Assembly: GCA_019163335.1 (NCBI GenBank)
Contig: JAFLKM010000083.1
Span: forward strand, 1-35,815
DNA from: Desulfobulbaceae bacterium
GTDB lineage: Bacteria; Desulfobacterota; Desulfobulbia; Desulfobulbales; Desulfocapsaceae
DNA: 35,815 bases
Direction of reading: 5' to 3'
This document shows positions 33,463 to 35,815 of the stretch, one piece after another. Positions within the stretch are counted from its first letter, which is position 1. Each line of letters opens with the position of its first letter. The notes under the pieces were generated by a model that worked only from the letters and a program-made list of their open reading frames with translations, had not been told where the DNA came from and searched no databases. A program made the position numbers and the translations under genes.

Positions 33463-33501
33463 AAAAACTGATTCTCCCGGGCTGCAGAAGAATCAGTTTT
33501 T
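33463..33501. terminator. Bidirectional terminator between convergent genes
   Basis: AAAAACTGATTCT (33463-33475) pairs perfectly with AGAATCAGTTTTT (33489-33501) around a 13-base GC-rich loop. Each strand has a T-run after the stem. It lies between the 3D lipoprotein gene and the minus-strand PKD protein and could serve both. The rest of the 33357-33629 gap shows nothing else. Confidence 0.75.
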
Positions 33502-33629
33502 CTAAAAATTAATCTTCACTTATCTCTCAGAGATATCATCTCTTCATGATCATTTTTCATTCCATCAGGAAAAAACTATTGAGGAAGCTCAAAAGATAAA
33601 TCTTCTTGCTATGTTTCTATGTATTTCCC

Positions 33630-35815
33630 TCAACGAACTACATTCTTCACGGTCAAAGTAACACTTTTCTTATTACTGACTCCCAGATCATCCCAGACCG
33701 TCAACTGAACAGTATACGTTCCCGCTACCCTATAGCGGTAAGATGTAATAATGCCAGTCGCACTCTTTCCATCACCAAAAGTCCAAAGATAACGGGTTAT
33801 TTTTCGACCCACTGCAGCTTTCGAGGCAGATCCTGAAAACTGAACAAGTTGTTTTACCATTGGATCCTGAGGATTAATTATGAAATCAGCTAAAGGATAT
33901 ACTGGTAAAGCTGGCAGCGCTGCCTGGACAACAATAGTTTGCTCATAAAAGGCCTGGGCCCCATCATTATCTGTAACCGTGAGTTTAACTGGGAACGAAC
34001 CTGCTTTAGTGAAACTATGAGACACCTCACTGCTGCCAGCAGTTGAACTTCCATCACCAAAAGTCCAGAAGTAACTTGTTACCTCTCCGTCGACATCACT
34101 TGACGGAGTTGCATCAAAACTCACCAGGAGGGGAGCTATTCCGGATGTTACTGTCGGATTAAACAGGGCTGTCGGAGCCTTATTCGCGGCAGAGACCGTC
34201 ACCGTGGTGGTGGCTTTACCAACCGCCCCTTCATTATCGGTGACTGTCAGGGTTACCGGATAAGTGCCGGCAGCACTATAGCTATGGCTGCCGGTGGAGC
34301 TTGCAGCGGTTCCCTGATCACCAAAGTCCCACGCATACTTGACGATGGTTCCATCGGTATCCGTTGATTTTGTTGCTGAAAAATCTATCGCAAGCGGAGC
34401 TTTGCCCGTCAAGGTGGACAAAGTCAACAAGGCCGTCGGTACCTTATTCGCTGCGGAGACCGTCACCGTGGTGGTGGCTTTACCAACCGCCCCTTCATTA
34501 TCGGTGACTGTCAGGGTTACCGGATAAGTGCCGGCAGCAGTATAGATATGGCTGCCGGTGGAGCTTACAGCCGTTCCCTGGTCTCCAAAGTCCCACGCAT
34601 ACTTAACGATGGTCCCATCGGTATCCGTTGAACTCGCCGCTGAAAATTCTATCGCAAGCGGAGCTTTTCCCGTCAACGTGGACAAAGTCAACAAGGCCGT
34701 CGGTACCTTATTCGCTGCGGAGACCGTCACCGTGGTGATTGCTTTACCAACCGCACCTTCATTATCGGTGACTGTCAGGGTTACCGGATAAGTGCCGGCA
34801 GCAGTATAGATATGGCTGCCGGTGGAGCTTACAGCCGTTCCCTGATCACCAAAGTCCCACGCATACTTGACGATGGTTCCATCGGTATCCGTTGAACTCG
34901 CCGCTGAAAAATCTATCGCAAGTGGTGCCTTGCCCGTCAACGCAGACAAGGTCAAAAGGGCTGTCGGAGCCTTATTCGCTGCGGACACCGTCACCGTGGT
35001 GGTGGCTTTACCAACCGCACCTTCATTATCGGTGACTGTCAGGGTTACCGGATAAGTGCCGGCAGTGCTATAGCTATGGCTGCCGGTGGAGCTTGCAGCG
35101 GTTCCCTGATCACCAAAGTCCCACGCATACTTGACGATGGTTCCATCGGTATCCGTTGAACTCGCCGCTGAAAAATCTATCGCAAGTGGTGCCTTGCCCG
35201 TCAACGCAGACAAGGTCAACAGGGCTGTCGGGACCTTATTCGCTGCGGATACCGTCACCGTGGTGGTGGCTTTACCAACCGCCCCTTCATTATCGGTGAC
35301 TGTCAGGGTTACCGGATAAGTGCCGGCAGCAGTATAGATATGGCTGCCGGTGGAGCTTACAGCGGTCCCCTGGTCTCCAAAGTCCCACGCATACTTGACG
35401 ATGGTCCCATCGGTATCCGTTGAACTCGCCGCTGAAAAATCTATCGCAAGTGGTGCCTTGCCCGTCAACGCAGACAAGGTCAACAGGGCTGTCGGGACCT
35501 TATTCGCTGCGGATACCGTCACCGTGGTGGTGGCTTTACCAACCGCCCCTTCATTATCGGTGACTGTCAGGGTTACCGGATAAGTGCCGGCAGCAGTATA
35601 GATATGGCTGCCGGTGGAGCTTACAGCCGTTCCCTGGTCTCCAAAGTCCCACGCATACTTGACGATGGTTCCATCAGTATCCGTTGAACTCGCCGCTGAA
35701 AAATCTATCGCAAGTGGTGCCTTGCCCGTCAACGTGGACAAAGTCAACAAGGCTGTCGGGACCTTGTTCGCTGCGGATACCGTCACTGTACCTTGAGCTT
35801 TACTCACACCGCCAT
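33630..35815 (-). CDS. PKD-repeat surface protein, C-terminal part (N-terminus beyond the window)
   Basis: The reading frame is open to the window end, so the true start is not visible; about 728 residues are present. It contains eight PKD domains plus the end of a ninth. The six nearest the window edge are almost identical 88-residue units (key features WDFGDQGTA, TAAGTYPVTLTVTDNEGAVG). The next domain is divergent (FWTFGDGSST, KLTVTDNDGAQ), and the last (YLWTFGDGKSAT, YRVAGTYTVQLTVWDDLG) is separated by a Pro-rich linker. PKD domains are beta-sandwich spacers found on surface and secreted proteins, often bearing adhesion or enzyme domains. No anchor or sorting motif is seen at the C-terminus (VTLTVKNVVR). 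The function must lie in the missing N-terminal part. Confidence 0.88.
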   Translation of the reverse strand, partial: GGVSKAQGTVTVSAANKVPTALLTLSTLTGKAPLAIDFSAASSTDTDGTIVKYAWDFGDQGTAVSSTGSHIYTAAGTYPVTLTVTDNEGAVGKATTTVTVSAANKVPTALLTLSALTGKAPLAIDFSAASSTDTDGTIVKYAWDFGDQGTAVSSTGSHIYTAAGTYPVTLTVTDNEGAVGKATTTVTVSAANKVPTALLTLSALTGKAPLAIDFSAASSTDTDGTIVKYAWDFGDQGTAASSTGSHSYSTAGTYPVTLTVTDNEGAVGKATTTVTVSAANKAPTALLTLSALTGKAPLAIDFSAASSTDTDGTIVKYAWDFGDQGTAVSSTGSHIYTAAGTYPVTLTVTDNEGAVGKAITTVTVSAANKVPTALLTLSTLTGKAPLAIEFSAASSTDTDGTIVKYAWDFGDQGTAVSSTGSHIYTAAGTYPVTLTVTDNEGAVGKATTTVTVSAANKVPTALLTLSTLTGKAPLAIDFSATKSTDTDGTIVKYAWDFGDQGTAASSTGSHSYSAAGTYPVTLTVTDNEGAVGKATTTVTVSAANKAPTALFNPTVTSGIAPLLVSFDATPSSDVDGEVTSYFWTFGDGSSTAGSSEVSHSFTKAGSFPVKLTVTDNDGAQAFYEQTIVVQAALPALPVYPLADFIINPQDPMVKQLVQFSGSASKAAVGRKITRYLWTFGDGKSATGIITSYRYRVAGTYTVQLTVWDDLGVSNKKSVTLTVKNVVR
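34177..35760. repeat. Six tandem 264-bp repeats encoding PKD domains
   Basis: Units begin at about 34177, 34441, 34705, 34969, 35233 and 35497, each 264 bp. They differ at only a few positions (for example GCAGCGGTTCCCTGATCACC versus ACAGCCGTTCCCTGGTCTCC). Codon-level as well as protein-level identity shows recent duplication or gene conversion. Two sequence subtypes (encoding TAASS...SYS and TAVSS...IYT) are interspersed. Confidence 0.92.

Noticed and set aside
33630-35815. CRISPR array from the regular 264-bp repeats
   Set aside because: The repeats are continuous coding DNA for PKD domains, with no spacers.

Overview
The window looks like a chromosomal segment of a Gram-negative, anaerobic, probably sulfate- or sulfur-cycling Desulfobacterota (Desulfobulbaceae-like) bacterium. 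This is inferred from a split, archaeal-type glutamate synthase with ferredoxin domains and a GltB3-GltD fusion, an endonuclease-type MutL, many outer-membrane proteins and lipoproteins, and short GC-rich repeats between genes. No 16S, tRNA or other taxonomic marker is present, so the assignment is tentative.

Layout. 1-1857: tandem short inverted-repeat elements, a VKOR-thioredoxin disulfide-forming membrane protein, then a repeat-rich gap. 1858-20248: a large plus-strand surface/secretion cluster. It runs TpsB outer-membrane transporter, a cysteine-free 3303-residue TpsA filamentous-haemagglutinin-type exoprotein, an ExbB-type proton channel with a large periplasmic DUF2341 + LamG-like extension, ExbD, a TonB-family protein, a putative porin, a membrane-anchored coiled-coil protein and a small lipoprotein. 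The last six genes overlap or are closely spaced and read as one operon. 20307-21176 (minus): a lipoprotein made of three ~70-residue repeats. 21641-26905: glutamate synthase in three genes (amidotransferase; ferredoxin + FMN synthase domain; GXGXG fused to the FAD/NAD(P)H subunit and ferredoxin), ended by a perfect 24-bp-stem terminator. 27134-27965 (minus): a Cys-rich YkgJ-like protein and what looks like a decayed small membrane-protein gene. 28250-33356: a LOG-family protein with a ~540-residue unrecognised N-terminal part, mutL, and an overlapping 3D-domain lipoprotein. 33630-35815 (minus): the C-terminal part of a PKD-repeat surface protein, truncated by the window edge, with six almost identical 264-bp repeats.

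How the genes work together. The most interesting part is the two-partner secretion pair beside its own ExbB/ExbD/TonB-like energy module. In the ExbB homologue, a LamG-like (concanavalin-fold) domain and DUF2341 project into the periplasm from the channel subunit. No TonB-dependent receptor is present in the cluster. A reasonable hypothesis is that proton motive force is coupled to export, assembly or surface handling of the giant adhesin, or to the neighbouring porin. The sequence shows the architecture but not the function.

Repeats. At least four short repeat families occur in the intergenic gaps: paired CTCCCC/GGGGAG elements, GGGGACAGAAT palindromes on both sides of tpsA, a CGTCATNCCCG inverted repeat, and a ~76-bp hairpin repeat found both nested inside another repeat and between tonB and the porin gene. 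No rRNA, tRNA, CRISPR array, integrase or complete insertion sequence was seen.
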